NCBI GenBank assembly: GCA_009377755.1 | Contig: WHTM01000028.1 | Location: forward strand, 1-64,000 | Reading direction: 5' to 3' | From: Hyphomicrobiales bacterium | Lineage (GTDB): Bacteria > Pseudomonadota > Alphaproteobacteria > Rhizobiales > Xanthobacteraceae | Length of the DNA: 64,000 nt | Notes under the pieces: generated by a model | Told to the model about the DNA's origin: nothing | What the model saw: only the letters and a program-made list of their open reading frames with translations | The model's database searches: none | Shown: positions 49,434 through 57,610 of the stretch, piece after piece | How the letters are laid out: the number at the start of each line of letters is the position of its first letter | Position numbering within the stretch: position 1 is the first letter of the stretch | Made by a program: the position numbers and the translations under genes

Positions 49434-49964
49434 TCACCCCCAGAACCACCGGACCGCCTTGGTGGTGACGTCGCCGAGCAGCAGCAGCACCGCCGCCCAC
49501 ACGAAGGCCGAGGTCCAGTTGGCGAGCTGGAAGCGCCAGAACGGCATCGCGAAAATGCCGGCGACCAGCGGCACCGAGGCGCGCAAGGGACCGGAGAAGC
49601 GTCCGATGAAGATGCCGAGCGCCCCCCACTTCTTGATGAACGCCTCGCCTTTGGGGATCAGGCCTGGGTGTCGCGACAAGGGCCACATGTGATAGACAGC
49701 ATTCTCTAGCTTGAGGCCGATCCAATAGGACAGCCAGTCGCCGAGCGCCGCGCCGACCGAGGCGGCAATCCAGATCGGCCAGAACGGGATGTCGCTCGAC
49801 GCCAGCAACAAGCCGATCCCGACTAGCGCCGCCCAGGCCGGCACCAGCAACGAAATGAAGGCGAGCGACTCGGCAAACGCCAGCGCGAAGACGACCGGCG
49901 CTGCCCATGCCTGATGGGTGCGCACAAATTCAACGAGTGCGTGGCCATATTCTTCGAGAATCAT
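49434..49964 (-). CDS. DedA-family inner membrane protein
   Basis: A 176-residue protein with four to five hydrophobic helices: FALAFAESLAFISLLVPAW, then GAALGDWLSYWIGLKL and IFIGRFSGPLRASVPLVAGI, where the conserved Arg and Pro-rich loop of the SNARE-associated/DedA domain sit. DedA proteins flip or transport phospholipids and affect membrane potential. ATG 49964 is chosen as the family start. Confidence 0.87.
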   Translation of the reverse strand: MILEEYGHALVEFVRTHQAWAAPVVFALAFAESLAFISLLVPAWAALVGIGLLLASSDIPFWPIWIAASVGAALGDWLSYWIGLKLENAVYHMWPLSRHPGLIPKGEAFIKKWGALGIFIGRFSGPLRASVPLVAGIFAMPFWRFQLANWTSAFVWAAVLLLLGDVTTKAVRWFWG

Positions 49965-50148
49965 TGCGAGCCCACCGGTACCCGTATGTAACGTGCGCGG
50001 CGGCGCGGCGCCAGCGGTCCGCCCGGCGCTGAAGTCCCAGCCGGAAAGGAGAATTGCCGCACCGGAAAACGTGCCATAATCGACCTTCAGCGATTCCGCC
50101 GAAGTTGATCGATGCTCACCCTCCATGGCAAGCCGGCCCGTAAAGTTG

Positions 50149-50222
50149 CTAGTGTCGCTACGATTCGGAAGTTCGCTCCGGAACGGGCTGCAACTCTAGC
50201 GAACGTCCGAATCGCGCCACTC
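50149..50222. repeat. CTAGTG-family palindrome, single unit
   Basis: CTAGTGTCG at the left and CGCCACTCG at the right, stem GATTCGGAAGTTCGCT with AGCGAACGTCCGAATC. It is preceded by GTAAAGTTG, a partial match to the 13-base linker. It lies 40 bases before parE. Confidence 0.8.
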
Positions 50223-50262
50223 GTGATTCGTCCGCTTCCACTAACCAACGGTCCGTTCCTGC

Positions 50263-52314
50263 ATGCCGAAAGCCGCCAAGACGACGCCGAAGACGCGCGA
50301 TCTGTTCGATTCCGCCGAATCCGGCCCCCGCCGCGCCACCGCCAAGGCCGCGCGCGGCACCGTGGGCGCCGATTCCGGCTACACCGCCAAGCACATCGAG
50401 GTGCTAGAAGGGCTCGAGCCGGTGCGGCGCCGGCCGGGCATGTATGTTGGCGGCACCGACGAGAAAGCGCTGCATCACCTGTTCGCCGAGGTGATCGATA
50501 ATGCCATGGACGAGGCGCTGGCTGGGCATGCCACCGTCATCACCGTGGAACTGTCCGCCGATGGCTTTTTGACCGTGATCGACAACGGCCGTGGCATTCC
50601 GGTCGATCCGCATCCGAAATTTCCGAAGAAGTCGGCGCTCGAAGTGATCATGTGCACGCTGCATGCCGGGGGCAAGTTCGATTCCGAGGTCTATGAAACC
50701 TCGGGCGGGCTGCACGGCGTCGGCGTCTCCGTGGTCAACGCGCTGTCGGAACGGCTCGAGGTCGAGGTCGCGCGCCAGCAGACGCTTTACGCGCAGGCGT
50801 TCGAGCGCGGCAAGCCGGTCGGTCCGCTGCGCAATCTCGGACGCATCCCGAACCGGCGCGGCACCACCGTCCGGTTCAAGCCCGATTCGAAGATTTTCGG
50901 CGCCCAGGCGCGCTTCAAGCCGCAGCGCGTGTTCAAGATGGCGCGCTCGAAGGCCTATCTGTTCGGCGGTGTCGAAATCCGCTGGAGCTGCGCTCCGGAA
51001 CTGCTGCGTGGCATCGACGACGTACCGGCACAGGAGACATTCCACTTCCCCGACGGGTTGCGCGATTTTCTCGCCTCCGCCATCCACGGCGACACGCTGG
51101 TGCATCCCGACATTTTCACTGGGCGCAGCGGCAAGACCGGCGCCCGCGGTTCGGTGGAATGGGCGATCGCCTGGACCGCCGACGCCGACGGCTTCGTCTC
51201 CTCCTATTGCAACACCATCCCGACGCAGGACGGCGGCACCCACGAATCCGGATTGCGCACCGCGCTGCTGCGCGGTCTCAAGGACCACGCCGAGCGCAAC
51301 GGCCAGGGTAAGCGCGCCGCCCCGATCGCATCGGACGACGTGATGGCGGGGGCCGCCTGCATGCTTTCCGTGTTCATCCGCGAGCCGGAGTTCCAGGGCC
51401 AGACCAAAGACCGCCTCGCCACTGTGGAAGCGCAGAAAATCGTCGAGCAGGCGATCCGCGACCCGTTCGACCACTGGCTCGCGGGCAACCCGAACCAAGC
51501 GAACAAACTGCTTGATTTCGTTGTCGAGCGCGCGGAAGAGCGCGTACGCCGTCGTCAAGAAAAGGAAATCTCGCGCAAGACCGCCGTACGCAAGTTGAGG
51601 TTGCCCGGAAAGCTCGCCGATTGCACCAACACCGCGTCCGAAGGCTCGGAACTGTTCATCGTCGAAGGTGACAGCGCCGGCGGCAGTGCCAAGCAGGCGC
51701 GCGACCGCGCCACCCAAGCGATCCTCCCGCTGCGCGGAAAAATCCTCAACGTCGCTTCGGCCGGCAAGGACAAGCTGGCGCAGAACCAGCAGCTCACCGA
51801 CCTTGTGCAGGCGCTCGGCGTCGGCACCGGTGCGCACTACCGCGAAGAGGACCTGCGTTATGAGAAGGTGATCATCATGACGGACGCCGATGTCGACGGC
51901 GCCCACATCGCTTCGCTGCTGATCACCTTCTTCTACCGGCAGATGCCGAAGCTGATCGACGAGGGGCACCTCTATCTCGCGGTGCCGCCCCTCTACCGCC
52001 TCTCGCACGGCGCCAAGTCGGTCTATGCGCGCGACGACAAGCACAAGGACGAATTGCTGAAGACTGAGTTTCACGCCAATGCCAAGGTAGAGATCGGCCG
52101 CTTCAAGGGGCTCGGTGAGATGATGGCGAGCCAGCTCAAGGAGACCACCATGAACCCGCGCAAGCGCACGCTGCTGCGGGTCACGCTGATCGCGGAAGAA
52201 CGCGCGGACACCGCCGATTCCGTCGAGCGGCTGATGGGCGTCAAGGCGGACGCCCGCTTCGCCTTTATCCAGGAGAAGGCGGAGTTCGCGGGGGAGGCGG
52301 CGCTCGACATCTAG
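50263..52314 (+). CDS. parE: DNA topoisomerase IV subunit B
   Basis: A 683-residue GyrB/ParE-type ATPase subunit that decatenates chromosomes with ParC. GHKL motifs are EVIDNAMDEALAGHA and VIDNGRGIPVD, with GGLHGVGVSVVNALS. The Toprim domain has EGDSAGGSAKQARD and DADVDGAHIASLL. The first 45 residues are a basic extension typical of alphaproteobacterial ParE. parC is not adjacent, as usual. Confidence 0.95.
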   Translation: MPKAAKTTPKTRDLFDSAESGPRRATAKAARGTVGADSGYTAKHIEVLEGLEPVRRRPGMYVGGTDEKALHHLFAEVIDNAMDEALAGHATVITVELSADGFLTVIDNGRGIPVDPHPKFPKKSALEVIMCTLHAGGKFDSEVYETSGGLHGVGVSVVNALSERLEVEVARQQTLYAQAFERGKPVGPLRNLGRIPNRRGTTVRFKPDSKIFGAQARFKPQRVFKMARSKAYLFGGVEIRWSCAPELLRGIDDVPAQETFHFPDGLRDFLASAIHGDTLVHPDIFTGRSGKTGARGSVEWAIAWTADADGFVSSYCNTIPTQDGGTHESGLRTALLRGLKDHAERNGQGKRAAPIASDDVMAGAACMLSVFIREPEFQGQTKDRLATVEAQKIVEQAIRDPFDHWLAGNPNQANKLLDFVVERAEERVRRRQEKEISRKTAVRKLRLPGKLADCTNTASEGSELFIVEGDSAGGSAKQARDRATQAILPLRGKILNVASAGKDKLAQNQQLTDLVQALGVGTGAHYREEDLRYEKVIIMTDADVDGAHIASLLITFFYRQMPKLIDEGHLYLAVPPLYRLSHGAKSVYARDDKHKDELLKTEFHANAKVEIGRFKGLGEMMASQLKETTMNPRKRTLLRVTLIAEERADTADSVERLMGVKADARFAFIQEKAEFAGEAALDI

Positions 52315-52537
52315 TCGACCGGTCGCGCTCCCCTGCGCCAAAAATCGGACACTACTGCCCCGCCACGAATTGGGAATCTGTGCGGCAATTTTGTGGGGCG
52401 GTTCCCAAGCCGGTCCGGACTCTTATCTATGCATCACCATCGGAGCGTAGCGCGGCCGCGCGATATTGCCGGCACACGCAGCGATGGTGAGTATTGCGAC
52501 CGATCCGGCCGCGCCTCCCACATCGAGGAGAGCGCCA

Positions 52538-52933
52538 ATGACCAACAATCTCATCCGATATGAGGCGCCGGCTTCGGACGAGCTCCACCCGTACCTCTAC
52601 CTTGCCATCATCGGCCTCACGCTCTGGCTGGTGCTGGCCGCGTGGACTTTCTTCGACGACGAGCCCTATACCGGCCTCTTGCTCGCGGTGGTCACCGGCT
52701 TCCTGTTCATCTTCATCGCCCTCCCCGCCATGCTGTGGCTGACGTGGCGAAGAAACCACGCCACCGCGAACAACGAGCACCGACCGCCGTTTCGCGACTG
52801 GGCGAGCCGCGAGTTCGCGACCTGGCAGTGCCGGATTTCGGGACGCGAAGCGGCGGTGCAGGTCCTCCTGCCCATTGCCGCTCTCGCAATCGGCATGACG
52901 GCCATCGGCTTGGTCTTCACGATCGTTGCATAG
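52538..52933 (+). CDS. Small integral membrane protein
   Basis: A 131-residue protein with three hydrophobic segments (about 20-40, 47-70 and 108-130) and a polar loop WRRNHATANNEHRPPFRDWA. Uncharacterised; similar small proteins occur singly in Bradyrhizobium-type genomes. GGAGAG precedes ATG 52538. The 220 bases after parE hold a loose inverted repeat (CCCCGCCAC/GTGGGGCGG) and nothing else. Confidence 0.65.
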   Translation: MTNNLIRYEAPASDELHPYLYLAIIGLTLWLVLAAWTFFDDEPYTGLLLAVVTGFLFIFIALPAMLWLTWRRNHATANNEHRPPFRDWASREFATWQCRISGREAAVQVLLPIAALAIGMTAIGLVFTIVA

Positions 52934-53008
52934 GTTGCGCGGATACCGTCCGGGCCGCTCAGGAAACTCGCCGCCCAAGCGCTCCGGCTCTTCCGCGACG
53001 CGCGCCGG

Positions 53009-53788
53009 CTAAACGTCGATCAGCCCGAGATAGATCGCCTTCACCACCGCATGCGTCTTGTTGTTGGCGCCGAGCTTCTGCATGGCGTGGCGCATGTGCG
53101 TGTCGATCGTCTCCTCCGACAGCTTCAAGATATCGGCGGTGTCGGGAACGGTCTTGCCGCGTCCGGCCCATGACAGCACATCCCGCTCGCGATCGGTGAG
53201 CGCCACGAACCGCAGCGGATAACCTTCGGCGTCCAGGAACCGGCTCGGCCGATTGCGGTTTTTTGACTCGATCTCGACGGCCTTCTGCGCCCAGTAGAGC
53301 AGGATGATGTGCAGCGCCAGCCGTTCCTGCTTGAACATGGAGACGAACTGGGTGACCCGGTCCTTCCAGAAGAACGTGCAGACGCTCGAATAAGACCGCC
53401 CCAGATCATCAAGATAATGAAACGGTATCACCAACCCGTTTGTGAAACCGTGGTCGCGTGCTGCCTCCATGGTCTTGATGGCCCCGGGTTTCTTGCGTCC
53501 GAGCCGCTTCGGGAGCGGCACGGACAACCAGTGGAACGGGGTATTGGTCCGCCGCGCCACCGGCAACATCGGGTCGACGTGCACGAAGCCGCCTGACCGG
53601 TATTCCCGCTCCCAGGCCGGGGGAACGGTGGCGATGAGAGTCGGCTGGTCCGCACCGGCCACCGACGTATCGATAAAGGCGAAGTGGGAAAAGCCGCGGG
53701 CTTCGATGCTGGCCTGAAGCGCACACGTCAGCGCTTCGAGCGTTTCGCAACGCTCGATTGCAACAATAGCTTCCTCAATCCCCCTCAT
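53009..53788 (-). CDS. LuxR-type quorum-sensing regulator
   Basis: A 259-residue regulator with an autoinducer-binding domain (about 15-175; FVHVDPMLPVARRTNTPFHW) and a C-terminal LuxR HTH (LTDRERDVLSWAGRGKTVPD, LSEETIDTHMRHAMQKLGAN). It is divergent from the luxI-type gene, with 80 bases between. ATG 53788 follows GGGAG, which itself lies in a lux-box-like palindrome, suggesting that the protein controls its own translation or transcription as well as luxI. Confidence 0.9.
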   Translation of the reverse strand: MRGIEEAIVAIERCETLEALTCALQASIEARGFSHFAFIDTSVAGADQPTLIATVPPAWEREYRSGGFVHVDPMLPVARRTNTPFHWLSVPLPKRLGRKKPGAIKTMEAARDHGFTNGLVIPFHYLDDLGRSYSSVCTFFWKDRVTQFVSMFKQERLALHIILLYWAQKAVEIESKNRNRPSRFLDAEGYPLRFVALTDRERDVLSWAGRGKTVPDTADILKLSEETIDTHMRHAMQKLGANNKTHAVVKAIYLGLIDV

Positions 53789-53794
53789 CCCATA

Positions 53795-53814
53795 ACTCCC
53801 GGATTTCCGGGATT
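53795..53814. promoter_or_regulatory. lux-box-like palindrome between luxR and luxI
   Basis: ACTCCCGGATTTCCGGGATT is a 20-base inverted repeat: nine-base arms with eight matches around TT. It is six bases upstream of the luxR ATG and about 55 bases upstream of the luxI ATG, a normal position for activating luxI while blocking luxR. Confidence 0.65.
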
Positions 53815-53868
53815 GCGCGCAGTCCGACCTTTCCGCCCTGATGTGCCTCGAAGTCAGGGGGAAGAGCA

Positions 53869-54519
53869 ATGTGGCAGTTGTCGCGTTTGGTTGCTGTCAT
53901 ATTCCATGAACAGAGCAATTTGGAAATGGCTGCGGCCTTCTTCCGGTTTCGCAAGGCGCTGTTTGTCGACGAGTGCGGCTGGGACCTGCCCGTCTGCTCG
54001 GACGCGGAAACCGACCAGTTCGATACGTCCGATACCGTCTATTGCGCGCTCTTGGCGGACGATGCAGTCGTCGGCGGCTTTCGGGCGATCTGCTGCGACA
54101 AGCCCTACCTCGCCCGCGACGCGTTCCCCCACCTTGCCACGACACGGCCCTATCCGGAGCGGCCCGACTACTGGGAGATCAGCCGATTCGGGGTGCGTCG
54201 CCGTCATCGCAAGTACGGCGTCATGTTGTACGCGGTGATGTTTCACTTCGCGGAGATGCGCCGAGCAAAGGCTCTGGTTGCTGTGGCTGACATTAGCCAT
54301 GAGAGGTTGCTTGGCAAGATAGGCATCCGGACCCGCCGTTATGGCCCGCCGATCGTACTCGGTGACCCGAGCATGAGCGAGCCAATTCAGATCGTCGCAG
54401 GCGAAATCCCGCTCGCCGAGCAGGAGCGGACCCGTCTGCAATTCCTCAGAACCTGTTCTGAATCTATGGAGATACGAGATGATACCTTGGTTTGGCGACC
54501 TGTCCGCGTTTCGGCGTGA
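53869..54519 (+). CDS. LuxI-type acyl-homoserine-lactone synthase
   Basis: A 216-residue autoinducer synthase. FRFRKALFVDECGWDLPV carries the conserved Arg, Phe and Trp, then the Asp pair near AETDQFDTSD, and WEISRFGVRRRHRK carries the conserved Glu and Arg. The acyl side-chain preference cannot be told. GGGGGAAGAG precedes the ATG. The last 41 bases overlap the cytochrome P450 gene, so signal synthesis and P450 are made from one message. Confidence 0.9.
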   Translation: MWQLSRLVAVIFHEQSNLEMAAAFFRFRKALFVDECGWDLPVCSDAETDQFDTSDTVYCALLADDAVVGGFRAICCDKPYLARDAFPHLATTRPYPERPDYWEISRFGVRRRHRKYGVMLYAVMFHFAEMRRAKALVAVADISHERLLGKIGIRTRRYGPPIVLGDPSMSEPIQIVAGEIPLAEQERTRLQFLRTCSESMEIRDDTLVWRPVRVSA

Positions 54520-55768
54520 TCCGCTCGAATTCTTCCTCCAACGCGGGATCGCGGCGAAGGAACCCTTCGTGAAGCTCGCGATGGGTTTTGCGCCTGTCTA
54601 CCTCGTCACCGATCCAGCCTACATCAAGCCGATCATGAAGGCGAGCGAGGACACCATCGACAAGGGACGGCTCATCCAAAAGCTGCGCAACATCATCGGG
54701 CAAAGCTCGATGGTGCTCAGCGGCGATCGGCATCGGGAACGCCGTGCCGTGATCCATCAGCAACTCGCGCGCGGCCTGGCCTCCACTTATATCCCGCAGA
54801 TTTCCGCGATCATCCGCCACCACGCGGCGCTGCTGGCGCGCGAGCAGGTGTTCGATGCTCATGCCGCCACCGCGCCGTTGGCTTTGCGCATGACGTCGAT
54901 GATCCTGTTCGGCTCGCGGGCGTTATCGCCCGGCGACGAGAACATGTTGGTCGAGGCCGTCCACATGGTCGAAGACGATCTCGCCGCCGACATGTTCAAG
55001 ATCGTTCCCGATCTGCCCTGGGTGCGCAGGCGCAAGAAGCAGAGACTGCAGGAGGGGCGGCAAATGATGTCGCTGGTAATCAGCCGCGCGCGCTCCAAGG
55101 CCGCCGAGAGCAGTCTGCTGCGCGCGCTGCAAACGTTGAACCTGTCGGAAGAGGAGCTCAACGACGAAGTCCTGCTGCTGTTCCTGGCCGGTCATCACAC
55201 CAGTGGCACGGCGGCGGCGTGGCTGCTTTATCATCTCGCCGCCAACGACAGTCTGTGCAACGCCATCGCCCACGAGGCGCGATCGGTCTCCGACGACACC
55301 GGCGAGATTCGGCTGGACATGCTTAAGAACGCGACGCTGAGCCTGGCGGCCGGCCGCGAGACATTGCGGCTGTTTCCGTCGGCCTATTGGCTGTCGCGCG
55401 AGGCGAAGCAGCCGGTCGAGCTGGCAGGCCGCAAGTTTAAGCGCGGCACGTCATTCTTGATGAGCGCCTGGCATCTGCATCGCGATCCACGCTACTGGGA
55501 TCGGCCGGACGAGTTCGATGTCAGCCGGGCGCATATGAAGAACCCCGCCTACATTCCGTTCGGCGCCGGGCCGCGCGCCTGCGTCGGCATGGGCGTCGGG
55601 CTGCTCGAGCTGCAATTGCTGGCGCTGGAGATGGCCGCTTCGCTCGAGTTCAAGGATGTCTCGCCATTTCCGGCCCCGCCGCCGAAGCCGTCCGTGACGT
55701 TGATTCCGCCGCAGATCCGCATCGAGGTTGGTCTGCGTCAAACCGTGAAGACTGCCGCCGTTGCCTGA
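54479..55768 (+). CDS. Cytochrome P450
   Basis: A 429-residue P450. The I-helix oxygen-binding motif is FLAGHHTSGTAAAW, the ExxR motif GRETLRLFPS, and the heme loop YIPFGAGPRACVGMGVGLLE with the axial Cys. It is soluble, with no membrane anchor. ATG 54479 is preceded by GGAG and lies inside luxI. No ferredoxin or reductase is adjacent. Since it depends on quorum control it may modify a signal or make a secondary metabolite; the substrate is unknown. Confidence 0.92.
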   Translation: MIPWFGDLSAFRRDPLEFFLQRGIAAKEPFVKLAMGFAPVYLVTDPAYIKPIMKASEDTIDKGRLIQKLRNIIGQSSMVLSGDRHRERRAVIHQQLARGLASTYIPQISAIIRHHAALLAREQVFDAHAATAPLALRMTSMILFGSRALSPGDENMLVEAVHMVEDDLAADMFKIVPDLPWVRRRKKQRLQEGRQMMSLVISRARSKAAESSLLRALQTLNLSEEELNDEVLLLFLAGHHTSGTAAAWLLYHLAANDSLCNAIAHEARSVSDDTGEIRLDMLKNATLSLAAGRETLRLFPSAYWLSREAKQPVELAGRKFKRGTSFLMSAWHLHRDPRYWDRPDEFDVSRAHMKNPAYIPFGAGPRACVGMGVGLLELQLLALEMAASLEFKDVSPFPAPPPKPSVTLIPPQIRIEVGLRQTVKTAAVA

Positions 55769-55798
55769 ATTGCAGCTGCCTGAAAAAAGGAGACGCCC

Positions 55799-56008
55799 AT
55801 GCCCCAAGCAAAGACCCAGGCCACACGCCGTAGCGCGCAGGACTCTCCCGAGCTGCTGATCTCGTTCCTGCAGTACGCGCTCGATGATGTGCGCGCGCTC
55901 AGTGAGCGCAGCGGTCGCCATCTTGAACTTGCGATCGCGACCTTGGCCGAGGACACGAGCGTGATCGACGTCGCCGCCGCGGTCAGCAACCTGCGGTCCC
56001 GTTCGTAG
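55799..56008 (+). CDS. Small acidic/helical protein downstream of P450
   Basis: A 69-residue helical protein, with SPELLISFLQYALDDVRALS and RHLELAIATLAEDTSVIDVA as two amphipathic helices. AAAGGAGA lies seven bases before the ATG, 30 bases after the P450 stop, so it is probably the third gene of the luxI operon. No family known. Confidence 0.6.
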   Translation: MPQAKTQATRRSAQDSPELLISFLQYALDDVRALSERSGRHLELAIATLAEDTSVIDVAAAVSNLRSRS

Positions 56009-56038
56009 ACGGCCGCGCCGCAGATGACGCGATCCCGA

Positions 56039-56422
56039 TCAATGAACTTCGTCGGCGATCTTTTCGACGAGGCTGACGAGGGTGCGCCGCATTTCCGGAT
56101 CGTTGATCCTGGAAAATGCCTGCACCAGCCGGAACGGCTGCGGATCGGCAATCAGGCTGAGCGGTGAAAAGTCGTCGACCGACGCCCGATCGGGCCGCTC
56201 GGCGCCCTCGAAGAACGCGCTGATCTCGATGCCGAGGATCGACGCGATGCGGAACAGGCGTCCGCCGCCGACCCGGTTGACGCCGCGCTCATACTTCTGC
56301 AACTGCTGGAAGGTCAGACCGAGCTGGTGTGCGAGCTCCTCCTGCGACATCGACTTGGCAAGGCGGTGGAGCTTGATGTTGCGACCCACAAGGATATCGA
56401 CAGGGTCAGGCTTTTTTCCCAT
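56039..56422 (-). CDS. XRE-family transcriptional regulator
   Basis: A 127-residue protein with an N-terminal XRE HTH (VGRNIKLHRLAKSMSQEELA, LTFQQLQKYERGVNRVGGGR) and an alphaproteobacterial C-terminal extension (about 75-127). It converges on the luxI-P450 operon. ATG 56422 has no clear ribosome site, and a longer frame to 56482 exists. It may control the neighbouring quorum genes or biofilm-type functions, as such short XREs do elsewhere. Confidence 0.83.
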   Translation of the reverse strand: MGKKPDPVDILVGRNIKLHRLAKSMSQEELAHQLGLTFQQLQKYERGVNRVGGGRLFRIASILGIEISAFFEGAERPDRASVDDFSPLSLIADPQPFRLVQAFSRINDPEMRRTLVSLVEKIADEVH

Positions 56423-56563
56423 GTGCGTGACAATGACTTTTGAGGAAGGAAGCGCGGACAATACCTCCAAACACAACCGCAAGGCTAGTCCCGATTCATA
56501 TCATTGTTAGGTTGATGAGATCATTGGCGCCGCGTGGTTATTCGGGCGCGCCGATCGCTAATT

Positions 56564-56636
56564 TAGTGTCGTGATTCGGAAGTTCGCTTGAGTGCTCGGC
56601 TTGCTCCGGAGCGAAACTCGAATTCGGGACACTAGC
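56564..56636. repeat. CTAGTG-family palindrome, single unit
   Basis: TTAGTGTCG at the left, GGGACACTAG at the right, stem GATTCGGAAGTTCGCT against AGCGAAACTCGAATTC with a few mismatches. Between the XRE gene and the SMR gene. Confidence 0.8.
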
Positions 56637-56795
56637 CCTCGCGATTCGATGGTTTCCGTCGCTGGCTTTGCGTGCGGCGTTGCACCTCGCCTTTGAGGGC
56701 GACATTCCGCTGAGCGACGCACGCACCTTGCCGGCGCAACAGCCATAGCCTAAATGACCGCGCAAAAGACGACCTCGCATCTTTCCCTTTTTCTC

Positions 56796-56836
56796 GGTGG
56801 GGACGGTCCTGCCAATGACGGAGGTCCTGTCATGGC
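56796..56836 (+). promoter_or_regulatory. Two mutually exclusive hairpins before SMR gene; possible guanidine-II-like switch
   Basis: Hairpin 1 (56796-56813) is a seven-pair stem with wobbles closed by the loop ACGG (GGTGGGG-ACGG-TCCTGCC). Hairpin 2 (56811-56836) places the ribosome site GGAGG in its loop and the start codon in its stem (GCCAATGAC against GTCATGGC, one bulge). They share 56811-56813. ACGR loops before SugE-type genes are the hallmark of guanidine-II (mini-ykkC) riboswitches, but the canonical second ACGR hairpin is not clear. Confidence 0.4.
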
Positions 56837-57146
56837 CTGGGTTTTGCTGTTCTTTGCCGGCCTGTTTGAAATCGGCTGGGCGATCGGTCTCAAGTTCACG
56901 GAAGGCTTCAGCCGCCTGCTCCCAACGGTGCTCACCGTCCTCTGCATGGCGCTCAGCATCGGCCTGCTGGGCCTTGCCTTGAAGACCTTGCCCGTGGGCA
57001 CCGGCTATGCGGTGTGGACCGGCATCGGCACGATCGGCACGGCAGCGTTGGGGATCGTCCTGTTCGGCGAGCCGGCGACCGTGCTGCGGCTCGGCTGCAT
57101 CGGCCTCATCGTCGCGGGGATCGTCGGGCTCAAGCTCGTCAGCTAG
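56832..57146 (+). CDS. sugE: Small multidrug resistance family transporter, SugE/Gdx-like
   Basis: A 104-residue four-helix SMR protein. It starts MAWVLLFFAGLFEIGWAIGL with the essential Glu at about residue 13. KFTEGFSRLLP, the GTGYAVWTGIGTIGT loop-helix and a final helix follow. WAIGLK and the GYAVWTGIGTIG pattern favour the guanidinium-exporting (Gdx) branch over EmrE. GGAGG lies seven bases before ATG 56832. Its TAG stop lies inside a CTAGTG-family palindrome. Confidence 0.88.
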   Translation: MAWVLLFFAGLFEIGWAIGLKFTEGFSRLLPTVLTVLCMALSIGLLGLALKTLPVGTGYAVWTGIGTIGTAALGIVLFGEPATVLRLGCIGLIVAGIVGLKLVS

Positions 57147-57308
57147 TGTGGTTTGGATTTGAAGTTCCTGCAATGAGCCTGCCGCAACGAGGGCAGGAAC
57201 TTCAAATGCACCACACTAGATTCATAACGTTGCCAGTGTCGTTCCGATTCGGAAGTTCGCTCCGGCGCGGGCTGCAAACTCAAGCGGAACTTCCGAATCG
57301 CGACACTA
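57143..57308. repeat. CTAGTG-family palindrome array, two units, overlapping gene end
   Basis: Unit 1 (57143-57219, GGATTTGAAGTTCCTGC stem), linker ATTCATAACGTTG, unit 2 (57233-57308, CCGATTCGGAAGTTCGCT stem). Same order and linker as at 20823-20990, but the loop of unit 1 is in the opposite orientation. The first four bases contribute the stop codon of the SMR gene. Confidence 0.88.
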
Positions 57309-57309
57309 G

Positions 57310-57426
57310 GCCGGCACGATCACCGTGGCCGGGCGCGCTGGCACCGACGACGAGCTCTTCGTGGTGACCCGCAATGCGGCCGGCACGGCCGGGAACCGTT
57401 CGTTCGCCGTGCACATCCTCTGCTGA
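57310..57426 (+). pseudogene. C-terminal gene fragment cut by repeat array
   Basis: Directly after the array, 38 codons read AGTITVAGRAGTDDELFVVT and then RNAAGTAGNRSFAVHILC, stop. Codon use is that of a real GC-rich gene end, but there is no start and the 5' part is replaced by the palindromes. The rest of the gene is not in the window. I do not know the family. Confidence 0.35.
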
Positions 57427-57561
57427 CGCTGCTGAAGCAGATGATCCCGCAGGGCACGAACGCTCCGACGGGAGAGAAAGACGATCGATTGCCTGGATCC
57501 TGTTGATCAGGGCGTTGTGGACCAGGGAGGGAGAGATGAGCGTACGGTTCGATCTGTCGAC

Positions 57562-57603
57562 ACGTGGGCACGGCGTGTTCCGCGCCCTTTGCCCACCCTA
57601 CGG
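57562..57603. repeat. GTGGGC...GCCCACCCTACG repeat
   Basis: GTGGGCACGGCG pairs with CGCGCCCTTTGCCCAC, followed by CCTACGG. The related CGTAGGGTGGGC half occurs at 59298. Its presence here argues that the reading frame before 57611 is not coding. Confidence 0.6.
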
Positions 57604-57610
57604 TTTACCA

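Noticed and set aside
50404-52341. 645-codon minus-strand frame
   Set aside because: Lies antisense to parE, which has full catalytic motifs; long open antisense frames are normal at this GC content.
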